Positions 17,466 through 24,703 of a stretch of DNA of 64,000 bases are shown piece by piece. The position numbers were made by a program, and so were the translations under genes. The notes under the pieces are model-generated. The model worked only from the letters and a program-made list of their open reading frames with translations. It was not told the origin of the DNA and searched no databases. The stretch's first letter is position 1. Each line of letters begins with the position of its first letter. Origin of the DNA: Micromonospora radicis (GTDB taxonomy: Bacteria; Actinomycetota; Actinomycetes; Mycobacteriales; Micromonosporaceae); the NCBI RefSeq assembly GCF_003583405.1, contig NZ_QXEC01000024.1:1-64000 (forward strand). Reading direction: 5' to 3'.

Positions 17466-19979
17466 ATGCCGAGCCTGACCCGTGCAGAGTCGACCGCGCG
17501 TGGCGCGTCGATCGCCGTCGTGTCCTATCACGTGGACCTCGACCTCACCGGCGGCGGTGAGCGGTTCCGCTCGCACGTCACGATCCGGTTCCGGGCCACC
17601 GGCGGCGCGAGCTTCGTCGAGGTCAAGCCCGCGAGACTGCTGGCGGTACGCCTCAACGGCGCCGACCTCGACCCGGCCGGGCTGGACGACAACCGGCTGG
17701 CGCTGACCGGGCTGGTCGAGGAGAACACCCTGACCGTGGACGCGGAGATGGCGTACACCAACACCGGCGAGGGGATGCACCGGTTCGTCGACCCCGCCGA
17801 CGGCGCGACCTACCTGTACGCGATGTCCTTCCTGGACGACGTGCAGCGCATCTTCGCCGCCTTCGACCAGCCCGACCTGAAGGCGCCGGTCACCCTCACG
17901 GTCACCGCCCCGGCGGACTGGACGGTCGCGGCCAACGCCGAGGTGGCGGCCAACCCGATCCCGGGGCGCTGGGAGTTCGCACCCACCCTGCCCATCTCGA
18001 CGTACCTGTTCACGCTGGTCGCCGGCCCCTGGCACGTACGCCGGGACAGCCACGACGGCATTCCGCTCGGGGTCTACTGCCGACGGTCCCTGGCCGAGCA
18101 CCTTGACGCCGACGCGGAGGAGATCTTCACGGTCACGAAGCAGTGCCTGGACCGGTTCCACGAACTGTTCGCCGAGCGCTACCCGTTCGGCAAGTACGAC
18201 CAGGCGTTCGTGCCGGAGTTCAACGCCGGTGCGATGGAGAATCCCGGCCTGGTCACCTTCCGGGACGACTATGTCTTCCGTTCGGCGGTCACCGACACCG
18301 AGCGTGAGTTGCGGGCCACCACCATCGCCCACGAGATGGCGCACATGTGGTTCGGTGACCTGGTCACCATGCGCTGGTGGGACGACCTGTGGTTGAACGA
18401 GTCGTTCGCGGAGTACCTGGGCACCCGGGTCACCGCCGAGGCGACCCGGTTCGACCAGGCGTGGACGACCTTCGCCCTGCGGCGCAAGGCGTGGGGGTAC
18501 GCCGCCGACCAGCGCCCCTCCACTCATCCGGTGGCGCCGGAACAGGTCACCGACGCCGCCGAGGCGTTGCTGAACTTCGACGGCATCTCGTACGCCAAGG
18601 GCGCCAGCGTGCTGCGGCAGCTGGTGGCGTGGCTGGGCGACGAGCCGTTCCTGGCCGGGCTGAACGACCACTTCTCCCGGCACCGGTTCGGCAACGCCAC
18701 CCTGGCGGACCTGCTGACCAGCCTCTCCGAGGCCAGCGGCCGGGATCTGGGCGACTGGGCGCAGAGCTGGCTGCGCGCCGCTCAGGTCAACACCCTGCGG
18801 GCCGAGGTGGCGGTCGACGCCGACGGGCGCTATACCGAGGTGGCCATCGGGCAGAGCGCACCGGCGACCCATCCGGTGCTGCGTCCGCACCGCATCGGGG
18901 TCGGCCGGTACTCCGTCGACGGCACCGCCGACCGGGTCGAGGTCGACCTGGATCCGAAGCACGACGGTGGTCGTACCGTCCTTGCCGAGTTCGTCGGTGC
19001 GCCGGCCGCCGCCGTCCTGCTACCCAACGACGGTGACCTCACCTTCGCCAAGATCCGGCTCGACTCCGCCTCGGCCGACGCCGTGCGGCTGCTGCTGCCC
19101 CGGCTGGCCGACCCGTTGCCCCGGGCGTTGCTGTGGGGCGAGGCGCTGGACGCGGCGACCGACGGCGAGCGGCCGGTGACCGCTCTGGTCGACCTGATCG
19201 GGGCGGCGCTGCCCGCCGAGACCGAGGTGATCATCGCGGAGGACGTGTTGGCGCTGAGCCGGTCGCTGGTCGACCGCTACCTCGACCCGTCGGCGCGGCA
19301 GGCATCGCTGGCCGTGATCGCCGAAGCCTGCCGACGGCTGCTCGACGGCGCTGCGCCGGGGGGCTCGTTGCAGTTGGCCGCGGCGCGTGGCCTGATCGGT
19401 GCGACCATCGATGTCGAGCTGCTCGCCGGTTGGCTCGCCGGTCGGGGTGTACCGGACGGACTGGCCGTGGACACCGAGTTGCGCTGGTCGGTCCTCGGTC
19501 GGCTGGTGGTGCTGGGCGCGGCCGGGGAGCCCGAGATCGCGGCGGAGGCCGCCGCCGATCCGAGCGCCACCGGCGCGGAGCGCGCGGCCCGGTGGCGGGC
19601 GGCGTTGCCCGACCCCGCGGCCAAGCAGGCCGCCTGGGAGATCATCGTGGCGAGCACGGAGCTGTCCAACCGGCTGGTCGAGGCGACCGCGGCGGGTTTC
19701 TGGCAGCCCGAGCAGGCGGAGCTGACCGTGGACTACGTGGCACGCTACTTCACCGACCAGCCGGCCGCTGCTCGGCTGCGTACCCCCTGGGTGGCCGAGG
19801 AGGTCGCGAAGCTGGCCTTCCCCCGTTACGCCGTTACCCGGGCGACCCGGGACGAGGCCGCGGCGTTGCTGGCCCGCGACGACCTCACGCAGGGCCTGCG
19901 CCGGGTGGTCACCGACGCCGACGACGACCTGCGCCGGGCGCTGGTGGCACGGACTGCGGTGGCCGCGGTGAGTGGCTGA
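17466..19979 (+). CDS. pepN: Aminopeptidase N, M1 zinc metallopeptidase
   Basis: This 837-residue cytoplasmic enzyme removes N-terminal residues from peptides. The exopeptidase motif GAMEN is near residue 254. The zinc site is HEMAH near 288 with the third ligand Glu in NESFAEY about 18 residues on. A long helical C-terminal domain (ERAP1-like) follows. The length is normal for actinobacterial PepN. The ATG at 17466 lacks a strong ribosome site. A hairpin at 19988-20020 closes the gene. Confidence 0.96.
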   Translation: MPSLTRAESTARGASIAVVSYHVDLDLTGGGERFRSHVTIRFRATGGASFVEVKPARLLAVRLNGADLDPAGLDDNRLALTGLVEENTLTVDAEMAYTNTGEGMHRFVDPADGATYLYAMSFLDDVQRIFAAFDQPDLKAPVTLTVTAPADWTVAANAEVAANPIPGRWEFAPTLPISTYLFTLVAGPWHVRRDSHDGIPLGVYCRRSLAEHLDADAEEIFTVTKQCLDRFHELFAERYPFGKYDQAFVPEFNAGAMENPGLVTFRDDYVFRSAVTDTERELRATTIAHEMAHMWFGDLVTMRWWDDLWLNESFAEYLGTRVTAEATRFDQAWTTFALRRKAWGYAADQRPSTHPVAPEQVTDAAEALLNFDGISYAKGASVLRQLVAWLGDEPFLAGLNDHFSRHRFGNATLADLLTSLSEASGRDLGDWAQSWLRAAQVNTLRAEVAVDADGRYTEVAIGQSAPATHPVLRPHRIGVGRYSVDGTADRVEVDLDPKHDGGRTVLAEFVGAPAAAVLLPNDGDLTFAKIRLDSASADAVRLLLPRLADPLPRALLWGEALDAATDGERPVTALVDLIGAALPAETEVIIAEDVLALSRSLVDRYLDPSARQASLAVIAEACRRLLDGAAPGGSLQLAAARGLIGATIDVELLAGWLAGRGVPDGLAVDTELRWSVLGRLVVLGAAGEPEIAAEAAADPSATGAERAARWRAALPDPAAKQAAWEIIVASTELSNRLVEATAAGFWQPEQAELTVDYVARYFTDQPAAARLRTPWVAEEVAKLAFPRYAVTRATRDEAAALLARDDLTQGLRRVVTDADDDLRRALVARTAVAAVSG

Positions 19980-19987
19980 CCCGTGGT

Positions 19988-20020
19988 GGCCGGACGGGTG
20001 CTGCCGGTCACTGTCCGGCC
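19988..20020 (+). terminator. Hairpin after pepN
   Basis: GGCCGGAC (19988-19995) pairs with GTCCGGCC (20013-20020) with a 17-base loop, just past the pepN stop. It has no T-run. Confidence 0.45.
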
Positions 20021-20041
20021 CGAGGTGAGGCTCGCTCGGAC

Positions 20042-20047
20042 TACGAT
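20042..20047 (+). promoter_or_regulatory. -10 box (TACGAT) for a probably leaderless nadD transcript
   Basis: TACGAT lies exactly 6 bases before the GTG at 20054, with no room for a ribosome site. Confidence 0.5.
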
Positions 20048-20053
20048 CATGGG

Positions 20054-20650
20054 GTGACGGACGACATCCGGCGGGTCGGGATCATGGGCGGGACGTTCGA
20101 CCCGATCCATCACGGGCACCTCGTGGCGGCGAGCGAGGTCGCGGACCGGTTCGGGCTCGACGAAGTGATCTTCGTGCCGACCGGTCAGCCGTGGCAGAAA
20201 GAGGATCTTCCGGTCAGCTCCGCCGAGGACCGTTACCTGATGACGGTGATCGCCACCGCGTCGAACCCCCGGTTCCAGGTCAGCCGGGTGGACATCGACC
20301 GTGGCGGCCCCACGTACACCGTCGACACCCTGCGCGACCTGCATGCCGTGTACGGCCCGAAGGCCCAGCTGTTCTTCATCACCGGCGCGGACGCCCTGGC
20401 CCGGATCCTCAGCTGGAAGGACCTGGACGAGATCTTCGAGCTTGCCCACTTCATCGGGGTGACCCGGCCGGGGTTCGAGCTGACCGACGCCCACCTGCCC
20501 GCCGACACGGTCAGCCTGGTGCAGGTGCCGGCGATGGCGATCTCGTCCACCGACTGTCGCGCGCGGGTGATCCGGGGCGAGCCGATCTGGTACCTGGTGC
20601 CGGACGGTGTGGTGCAGTACATCGCGAAACGGCGCCTCTACCAGGTGTGA
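20054..20650 (+). CDS. nadD: Nicotinate-nucleotide adenylyltransferase
   Basis: This 198-residue enzyme converts nicotinate mononucleotide and ATP to deamido-NAD in NAD synthesis. The nucleotidyltransferase motif is GGTFDPIHHGHL at residues 10-21, and the second motif is ISSTDCRARV. GTG at 20054 is in frame and directly followed by conserved sequence; an ATG at 20049 is out of frame. The nadD-rsfS-phosphatase order is common in actinobacteria and probably forms one transcription unit with an internal strong ribosome site before rsfS. Confidence 0.97.
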   Translation: MTDDIRRVGIMGGTFDPIHHGHLVAASEVADRFGLDEVIFVPTGQPWQKEDLPVSSAEDRYLMTVIATASNPRFQVSRVDIDRGGPTYTVDTLRDLHAVYGPKAQLFFITGADALARILSWKDLDEIFELAHFIGVTRPGFELTDAHLPADTVSLVQVPAMAISSTDCRARVIRGEPIWYLVPDGVVQYIAKRRLYQV

Positions 20651-20760
20651 TCTGGGTGCTTATCGGGTGGGTCGTGCCGGTCTCGGGCTGAAACTGGCGG
20701 GTCGAGATTCCGGGCCGTGTGAGAGGCTTGACGTATCGCACGGTTGATCGAAGGAGAACG

Positions 20761-21165
20761 GTGACAGTTTCCGAACGCGCCCACGAGCTGGCGATCGCCG
20801 CGGCCCAGGCCGCGGCCGACAAGAAGGCTCAGGACATCGTCATCATCGACGTGGGTGACCAACTCGCCATCACCGACGCGTTCCTGCTCGCCGCGGCGCC
20901 GAACGAGCGCCAGGTGCTGGCCATCGTCGACGCCGTCGAAGAGGCGCTGCTCGAACTGCCGGAGAAGGCCAAGCCGATCCGGCGCGAGGGCGAGCGCGGT
21001 GGCCGCTGGGTGCTGCTCGACTACGTCGACATCGTGGTGCACGTCCAGCACACCGAGGAGCGCGAGTTCTACGCCCTCGACCGGCTCTGGAAGGACTGCC
21101 CGACCATCCCGTTCGTCGACCGCGACCTGGCCTCCGCCGAGGCCGGTGCCGGATCGGGCGAGTGA
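20761..21165 (+). CDS. rsfS: Ribosome silencing factor
   Basis: The 134-residue RsfS (Iojap family) binds L14 on the 50S subunit and blocks subunit joining in starvation. It shows KKAQDIVIIDVGDQLAITDAF near the N-terminus and the conserved RGGRWVLLDYVDIVVHVQ with REFYALDRLW. GTG at 20761 follows AAGGAGAA (20751-20758), a strong ribosome site with slightly short spacing. Its stop overlaps the GTG of the next gene by four bases, which suggests coupled translation. Confidence 0.96.
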   Translation: MTVSERAHELAIAAAQAAADKKAQDIVIIDVGDQLAITDAFLLAAAPNERQVLAIVDAVEEALLELPEKAKPIRREGERGGRWVLLDYVDIVVHVQHTEEREFYALDRLWKDCPTIPFVDRDLASAEAGAGSGE

Positions 21166-21827
21166 CCCGGCTGGTCATCTGGCGGCACGGCAACACCGAC
21201 TGGAACGCCGCCAGCAGGGTGCAGGGACAGACCGACGTGGCGCTCAACGACCTTGGTCGGGAGCAGGCGCGGACCGCCGCGCCGCTGCTCGCCGCGCTGC
21301 GTCCGGATGCCGTCGTCGCCAGCGACCTGAGCCGCGCGGCCGACACCGCCGCCGCGCTGGCCGCCCTCACCGGCCTGCCGGTGCGCTCCGACGCCCGGCT
21401 GCGGGAACGCCACTTCGGTCGCTGGCAGGGGCTCCTGCTCACCGAGGCCGCCGAGCGTTTCCCCGCTGAGTTCGCCCGCTGGCGGGCCGGTGACCCGGAC
21501 CCGGGCGCGGACATCGAGCCCCTCGGTGAGCTGGGCAAGCGGGTCGGCACCGCGTTGCAGGAGGCCGCCGACGAGGCCGCCGGGGGCACGATCGTGATCG
21601 CCACCCACGGCGGCGCGGCCCGGCAGGGCTGCGGTCACCTGCTCGGTTGGGAACACGACGTGCTGCGCACCATCGGCTCGCTGCGCAACTGCCACTGGAC
21701 CGAACTGCGCCACGACCTCGACCGCGGCTGGCACCTGCGTGCGCACAACGTCGGCCCGATCAGCGCGCCGGTCACGCCCGTGGCGCCGGCCGTACCGGCC
21801 GCACCGGTCTCCGCCGAGCCGGTCTGA
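21162..21827 (+). CDS. Histidine phosphatase (phosphoglycerate mutase-like) family protein
   Basis: This 221-residue protein has the catalytic RHG motif in WRHGNTDWN at residues 7-15 and the second histidine in ATHGGAARQ. The family includes phosphoglycerate mutases and glucosyl-3-phosphoglycerate phosphatase; the position after rsfS and the size match the actinobacterial phosphatase type, but the substrate is inference. The last 20 residues are an Ala/Pro/Val-rich tail. The GTG start overlaps the rsfS stop (GTGA at 21162). Confidence 0.9.
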   Translation: MTRLVIWRHGNTDWNAASRVQGQTDVALNDLGREQARTAAPLLAALRPDAVVASDLSRAADTAAALAALTGLPVRSDARLRERHFGRWQGLLLTEAAERFPAEFARWRAGDPDPGADIEPLGELGKRVGTALQEAADEAAGGTIVIATHGGAARQGCGHLLGWEHDVLRTIGSLRNCHWTELRHDLDRGWHLRAHNVGPISAPVTPVAPAVPAAPVSAEPV

Positions 21828-21839
21828 CCAGCGATCAGC

Positions 21840-21845
21840 TACCGT
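21840..21845 (+). promoter_or_regulatory. -10 box (TACCGT) for a probably leaderless degV transcript
   Basis: TACCGT ends 7 bases before the ATG at 21853. Confidence 0.45.
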
Positions 21846-21852
21846 GCCGGGC

Positions 21853-22704
21853 ATGCCCGTCGCGGTCGTGACCGACTCCACCGCCTACCTTCCCGCTGAG
21901 CTGCTGCCGGCGTACCGGCTCACCGTGGTACCGCTGACCGTCGTGCTCAACGGTGTCGAAGGGCTGGAGGGGGTGGACACCTCCCCGGCGGACGCCACCC
22001 AAGCGTTGACCGCCCGGCGGGTGTCGGTGAGTACCTCCCGCCCCGCACCCGAACAGTTCGCCCGTACCTACCGGGATCTGCTGGCGGCCGGCGCGGAGGG
22101 GGTCGTGTCGGTGCACCTGTCGGCCGGGCTCTCCGGCACCGTCGAAGCCGCGCAACTGGCCGCCGCGCGGTTCGACGGCCGGGTGAGCGTGGTCGACAGC
22201 CGCTCCTGCGGCATGGGCCTGGGCTTCCCGGCGATCGCCGCCGCCCGGGCCGCCGCGCACGGCGCCGACCTGGCCGGGGTACGGGACGCCGCTGTAGCCG
22301 CCGTCGGTCGCACGACCATCTTCTTCTACGTGGACACGCTGGAGTTCCTGCGCCGGGGTGGCCGGATCAACGCCGCCGAGGCGCTGCTCGGTACGGCATT
22401 GTCGGTCAAGCCGATCCTGTACATGCCCGACGGCGGCATCGTGCTGCGGGACAAGGTGCGCACCGCCAGCCGGGGTGTGGCACGACTGGTCGACCTGGCC
22501 GTGGAGGCGGCCGGCGACGCGCAGGTCGACGTCGCCGTACACCATCTCGCCGCACCGCGACGCGCCGAAGACCTGCTCGGGGCGCTGACCGCCCGGCTCG
22601 GCGACCGCCTGCACGACGCGTACGTCTCCGAGGCCGGCGCTGCCGTCGCCGCCCACGCCGGGCCCGGCCTCGCCTGCATCGTCACCCACCGCCACCCGGC
22701 CTGA
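21853..22704 (+). CDS. DegV family fatty-acid-binding protein
   Basis: This 283-residue protein starts MPVAVVTDSTAYLP, the family's signature TDSxxxLP. DegV proteins hold a fatty acid and, in Firmicutes, present it to a fatty-acid kinase (FakA). The lipid-contact regions SVSTSRPAPEQF and VHLSAGLSGTVEAAQ are present, as is EFLRRGGRINAAEALLG. No FakA-like gene lies nearby. The ATG at 21853 follows a -10 box so closely that the mRNA is probably leaderless. Confidence 0.93.
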   Translation: MPVAVVTDSTAYLPAELLPAYRLTVVPLTVVLNGVEGLEGVDTSPADATQALTARRVSVSTSRPAPEQFARTYRDLLAAGAEGVVSVHLSAGLSGTVEAAQLAAARFDGRVSVVDSRSCGMGLGFPAIAAARAAAHGADLAGVRDAAVAAVGRTTIFFYVDTLEFLRRGGRINAAEALLGTALSVKPILYMPDGGIVLRDKVRTASRGVARLVDLAVEAAGDAQVDVAVHHLAAPRRAEDLLGALTARLGDRLHDAYVSEAGAAVAAHAGPGLACIVTHRHPA

Positions 22705-22823
22705 CCCGCGGCCCGCCGCTGCCACCCGGGTTTCGACAACTGCCGGGCGAAGGGCGACCAGGCGGGTGCGGTCGGCGGGTGGAGCGGGCGCGGGAGGATG
22801 GGACGGGAGAAAGGGGGCGTGCG

Positions 22824-23590
22824 GTGTCCTGTGTGGTGACCGGAGGCGGGCGCGGCGTCGGGCGAGGGATCGTCGAACGGTTGGTCGGCGGCGGAACGGT
22901 CGTCGTGGTGATCGAACGTGACGCGGACGCGGTGTCCTGGGTCCAGCGGCATCCGTACCGGGATCGGCTGGTCACGGTGATCGGTGACGCTGCTGACGAG
23001 GGCGTCGCCGACCGTGCTGCCGATCTGGCGGAGCGGGTCCAGCCGATGAGCGGCTGGGTGAACAACGCCGCCGTGTTCCGGGACGCCTCCGTGCACGAGG
23101 CTCCGGTCGGTGAGGTGGTCGACCTGATCACCCGTAACCTGCGTCCCGCCGTGGTCGGGGCCGCCACCGCCGTACGCCGTTTCCTCGCCGCCGGAACCGC
23201 GGGCGCCATCGTGAACATCTCCTCCACCAGGCGAGCCGCCCGGTGCCGGGGTGCCTGCCGTACGCCACGGCGAAGGCGGCCATCGAGGGGCTGACCCGCG
23301 CCCTGGCGGTGGAGTACGGCCAGCACGGCATCCGGGCCAACGCGGTCGCGCTCGGCTCGGTGGCGACCGAACGGCACGAGGCGTTCCTCGCCGCCCAGGA
23401 GTCGGCGCACGCCCGGCAGGTCGAGGCCGACCTGGCCCGGCTGCATCCGGTGGGCCGGATCGGTCAGCCGCAGGACATCGCCGAGGCGGTGGCGTACCTG
23501 CTGTCACCGGCGGCGAGCTTCGTCAACGGCGTCACCCTGCCGGTGGACGGCGGCCGCGCCGCGCTCGGTCTGGACCCGGAAGCTCGCTGA
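22824..23590 (+). pseudogene. SDR-family oxidoreductase with a one-base frameshift
   Basis: The first part encodes the Rossmann motif TGGGRGVGRGI, then NNAAV and NISS. The frame then reads into nonsense and stops near 23294. The second part, in the next frame, encodes PVPGCLPYATAKAAIEGLTRALAVEYGQHG with the catalytic YxxxK, then a normal C-terminus to 23590. Restoring one C in the run at 23224-23225 gives NISSHQASRPVPGCLPYATAK, a perfect SDR core of 255 residues. It is either a recent disruption or a sequencing error. GTG at 22824 is the likely start. Confidence 0.85.
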
Positions 23591-23731
23591 TCCGTCGGCC
23601 GACGGAACTGCCCAGGACCCGCGCGGGCGTACACCGGTAGCAGATTCCGGCATGATCAGGGCGTTGTCCACAGTCCACGCGCCATCCACAGGGGAGGGCC
23701 GCGGAGTCGGCGCGGCCCGGCCGGTGCGGCC

Positions 23732-23737
23732 TAGCCT
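23732..23737 (+). promoter_or_regulatory. -10 box (TAGCCT) for a probably leaderless comEA transcript
   Basis: TAGCCT lies exactly 6 bases before the GTG at 23744. Confidence 0.5.
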
Positions 23738-23743
23738 CGCGCC

Positions 23744-24703
23744 GTGTCCAACGACGAGGAGACGGCGGCCCGGCAGCGACTGTGGCGGCTGATGCCGGAG
23801 GCGGCACCGGCCTCGACCCCACCCACACCCCGGCGGCTGATGCCGGAGGCGGCACCGGCCTCGACCCCACCCACACCCCGGCGGCTGATGCCGGAGGCGG
23901 CACCGGCCTCGACCTCACCCACACCCCGGCGGCCCCCGTGGTCGACGGCCGGTCCGGAACCCGTCGCCGATCCGGAGCACCCCGCCGGGTGGGGTCGCGC
24001 CGCCGGACCCGACGTGGCCCCGGAGGAACCGGCGGCCGAGGCGGCACCGGCTTCGCGGCTGCCGGGGCCGGGCGCCTTCGACCCGGGCCGGCGGGGCGTC
24101 CGGGCGCTCGCCGCCGTGGCCGCCCTGGTGGTGCTCGCCGGTGCCGTCTGGGCCTGGCGGTCCCGCCCCCAGGTGGAGCCGGTGGTCACCGTGACCGGCG
24201 GCGCCACGGCCACCGACCCGGCGGCTCCGGCCGATGCCGAGCCGACCGCCACCCCCGCCGGGGATCTGGTCGTCGCGGTGGCCGGCAAGGTGCGCCGACC
24301 CGGCCTGGTACGCGTCCCGGCCGGCGCGCGGGTCGCCGACGCGATCGAGGCGGCCGGCGGCGCCCTGACCGGGGGGGACGTGGCCCTGCTCAACCCGGCC
24401 CGGAAGGTCACCGACGGTGAACTCATCCTGGTCGGGGTACCGGCACCCACCCCACCGCCGGGAGTGCCACAGGCCGGTGGACCGGTGGTGGGCGCCGATC
24501 CCGCCAGCGGGAGCCGGGTCAACCTGAACACCGCGACGTCGGCCCAGCTCGAGACGCTGCCCGGCGTCGGGCCGGTGCTCGCCCGGCGCATCATCGAGCA
24601 CCGCGATCAGCACGGTGGGTTCCGGACCGTAGGCGACCTGCGCCAGGTCACCGGCATCGGTGACGCGCGGTACGAACAGCTCAAAGACCTGGTGACGGTG
24701 TGA
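23744..24703 (+). CDS. comEA: ComEA family DNA-binding protein
   Basis: This 319-residue protein likely captures DNA outside the membrane for uptake through ComEC. An N-terminal cytoplasmic part contains three 16-residue repeats (RLMPEAAPASTPPTPR). One membrane segment (ALAAVAALVVLAGAVWAW) lies near residue 125. An SLBB domain (VAGKVRRPGLVRVPAGARV) and a C-terminal helix-hairpin-helix pair (VNLNTATSAQLETLPGVGPV) follow. GTG at 23744 fits the leaderless -10 box. The stop overlaps the comEC start by four bases. Confidence 0.93.
   Translation: MSNDEETAARQRLWRLMPEAAPASTPPTPRRLMPEAAPASTPPTPRRLMPEAAPASTSPTPRRPPWSTAGPEPVADPEHPAGWGRAAGPDVAPEEPAAEAAPASRLPGPGAFDPGRRGVRALAAVAALVVLAGAVWAWRSRPQVEPVVTVTGGATATDPAAPADAEPTATPAGDLVVAVAGKVRRPGLVRVPAGARVADAIEAAGGALTGGDVALLNPARKVTDGELILVGVPAPTPPPGVPQAGGPVVGADPASGSRVNLNTATSAQLETLPGVGPVLARRIIEHRDQHGGFRTVGDLRQVTGIGDARYEQLKDLVTV
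23786..23929 (+). repeat. Three tandem 48-bp repeats inside comEA
   Basis: Units run 23786-23833, 23834-23881 and 23882-23929. The first two are identical and the third differs by a C-to-T change (Pro to Ser). Each encodes 16 residues, so copy number can change without breaking the frame. Confidence 0.95.

Noticed and set aside
20728..20733. TTGACG as a -35 for rsfS
   Set aside because: The matching -10 would fall within the ribosome site AAGGAGAA, and no TANNNT is present at 16-19 bases.
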